Below are positions 63,181 to 64,000 of a DNA stretch of 64,000 nt, piece by piece; positions within the stretch are counted from its first letter, which is position 1, and each line of letters starts with the position of its first letter. Position numbers and translations under genes: made by a program. The stretch is from Metopolophium dirhodum (taxonomy: Eukaryota > Arthropoda > Insecta > Hemiptera > Aphididae). The notes beneath the pieces were generated by a model, which had not been told where the DNA came from, did no database searches, and was given only the letters and a program-made list of their open reading frames with translations. The stretch is taken from positions 23,994,001 through 24,058,000 of the forward strand of contig NC_083562.1 of NCBI RefSeq assembly GCF_019925205.1, given 5' to 3'.

Positions 63181-64000
63181 AATCCTAAAAAAAAAATTGA
63201 AAGAGGGTGTTGGCCCGCAGGCAAATGCATTTTAGGAAACCAAAAAAAAATTTAACTGTTTGATTACACTTTACAAAGTACAAACTAAAATGCCCAGAAT
63301 ATTAAACAAAAAAACTATTCAAAATATTTAGTTCATTATAGAATGATTATTCGTAGGGCACTAAGTTATCGATTTTCAAGTCAATACAAAAAAAATTCAA
63401 CTAGAGTAACATTACTAAAAAAAAAAAAAAAAAATTGAAAGAGGGTGTTGGCGCCCGCAGGCAAATGCATTTTAGGAAAACAAAAAAAAATTTTGAAAAA
63501 TTTTAACTGTAGGAATACACATAACAAAGTACAAACTAAAATGCCCAGAATATTAAACAGAAAAAACTATTCAAAATATTTATTTCATAAAACAACGATT
63601 ATTCAAGGGTACCCAATTGTCAATGTTTAAAATTTGGCTAGAGGTTAAATCCTAAAAAAAAAATTGAAAGAGGGTGTTGGCCCGCAGGCAAATGCATTTT
63701 AGGAAACCAAAAAAAAATTTAACTGTATGATTACACATTACAAAGTACAAACTAAAATGCCCAGAATATTAAACAAAAAAACTATTCAAAATATTTAGTT
63801 CATTATAGAATGATTATTCGTAGGGCACTAAGTTATCGATTTTCAAGTCAATACAAAATATTCGACTATAGTTACATTACTAAAAAAAAAAAATTGAAGG
63901 AGGGTGTTGGAGCCTGCAGGCAAATGCATTTTAGGAAACCAAATAAAAATTATGAAAAAATTTAACTGTAGGAATACACATAACAAAGTACAAACTAAAA

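Larger units (their letters stand above)
26625..64000. repeat. Satellite array 2, 229-250 bp monomers, continues past window
   Basis: About 37 kb of the same satellite, an estimated 155-160 monomers, all in one orientation, with no unique sequence or inserted element seen. It starts with the same diverged edge monomers as array 1 (offset 7606-7607 from about 19019 to 20870) and then differs in monomer order from about 28600 on. Monomers are mosaics: heads with GGCGCCCGC, GGAGCCTGC, GGCCCGCAGGC or GGCCCGCACGC boxes combine with tail types A or B. Monomers with the short GGCCCGC box mostly also lack an internal TTTTGAAAAAA. Many 60-123-codon open frames occur, but they start mainly with GTG, TTG or ATT and simply reflect the repeat. 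The right end lies outside the window. Confidence 0.95.

Noticed and set aside
19976..63630. Dozens of similar 60-123-residue open frames that look like a small-protein gene family
   Set aside because: They are phase-locked to satellite monomers, mostly begin with GTG, TTG or ATT instead of ATG, are Lys/Asn/Ile-rich from the A-runs, end wherever the tail variant puts a stop, and have no signal peptide, domain or splice context. They are repeat by-products.
19019..64000. CRISPR-like array or tandem regulatory RNA genes
   Set aside because: The repeating unit is the whole 229-250 bp with no unique spacers, and the host is a eukaryote. It is satellite DNA.

Overview
The window looks like nuclear DNA from an aphid (Hemiptera, Aphididae). 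It is very AT-rich, and the two real genes are split by short introns with clean GT..AG borders. It carries insect transposon debris and a dispersed repeat (GATTCTGAGCGAA ends, 5392-6504) that I associate with aphid genomes. The species cannot be fixed from the sequence alone, and the aphid assignment is inference.

Left part (1-13163). A fragment of a dispersed repeat (1-276) abuts the 3' end of a dead Jockey-type LINE (277-770, minus strand). Two tandem plus-strand genes follow, at 1608-7689 and 8907-13163. Both encode full-length acetyl-CoA transporters of the SLC33A1 (AT-1) family. Each has nine coding exons, and exons 2 to 8 have identical lengths in the two genes (127, 160, 155, 191, 185, 127 and 216 nt). 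They are therefore an old tandem duplication with conserved exon structure. The spliced frames are intact and encode 526 and 524 residues. Their introns hold small non-autonomous DNA transposons and a 1.1-kb dispersed repeat.

Middle part (13164-19018). No convincing gene is present. It holds a 647-bp hAT-type MITE with inverted ends and a near-perfect 8-bp target duplication (14207-14853), an unassigned GC-richer patch (about 15130-15340), a 149-bp-period dimer built on CGTTTGTGC (16907-17112), and the terminus plus a broken transposase fragment of a hAT element (17951-18322).

Right part (19019-64000). Almost all of it is one satellite family with AT-rich monomers of 229-250 bp. Each monomer carries a short GC-rich box next to an A-run. 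Array 1 (19019-24997, about 25 monomers) together with its 1.8-kb non-satellite left flank is duplicated in tandem, so the flank reappears at 25000-26624 and leads into array 2 (26625 to the window end, very roughly 155-160 monomers). Array 2 has higher-order repeats at several scales: 4-monomer (937 bp), 9-monomer (2115-2131 bp) and 12-monomer (2831 bp) units, and a near-identical ~7.2-kb block repeated at an 8325-bp spacing. Two diverged tail types (A and B) and several GC-box states are shuffled in linked blocks, as expected from repeated unequal exchange. The many short open frames inside the satellite are not genes.

I found no novel multi-gene system. The most unusual content is the nested satellite architecture and its junction with duplicated flanking DNA, followed by the SLC33A1 tandem pair.
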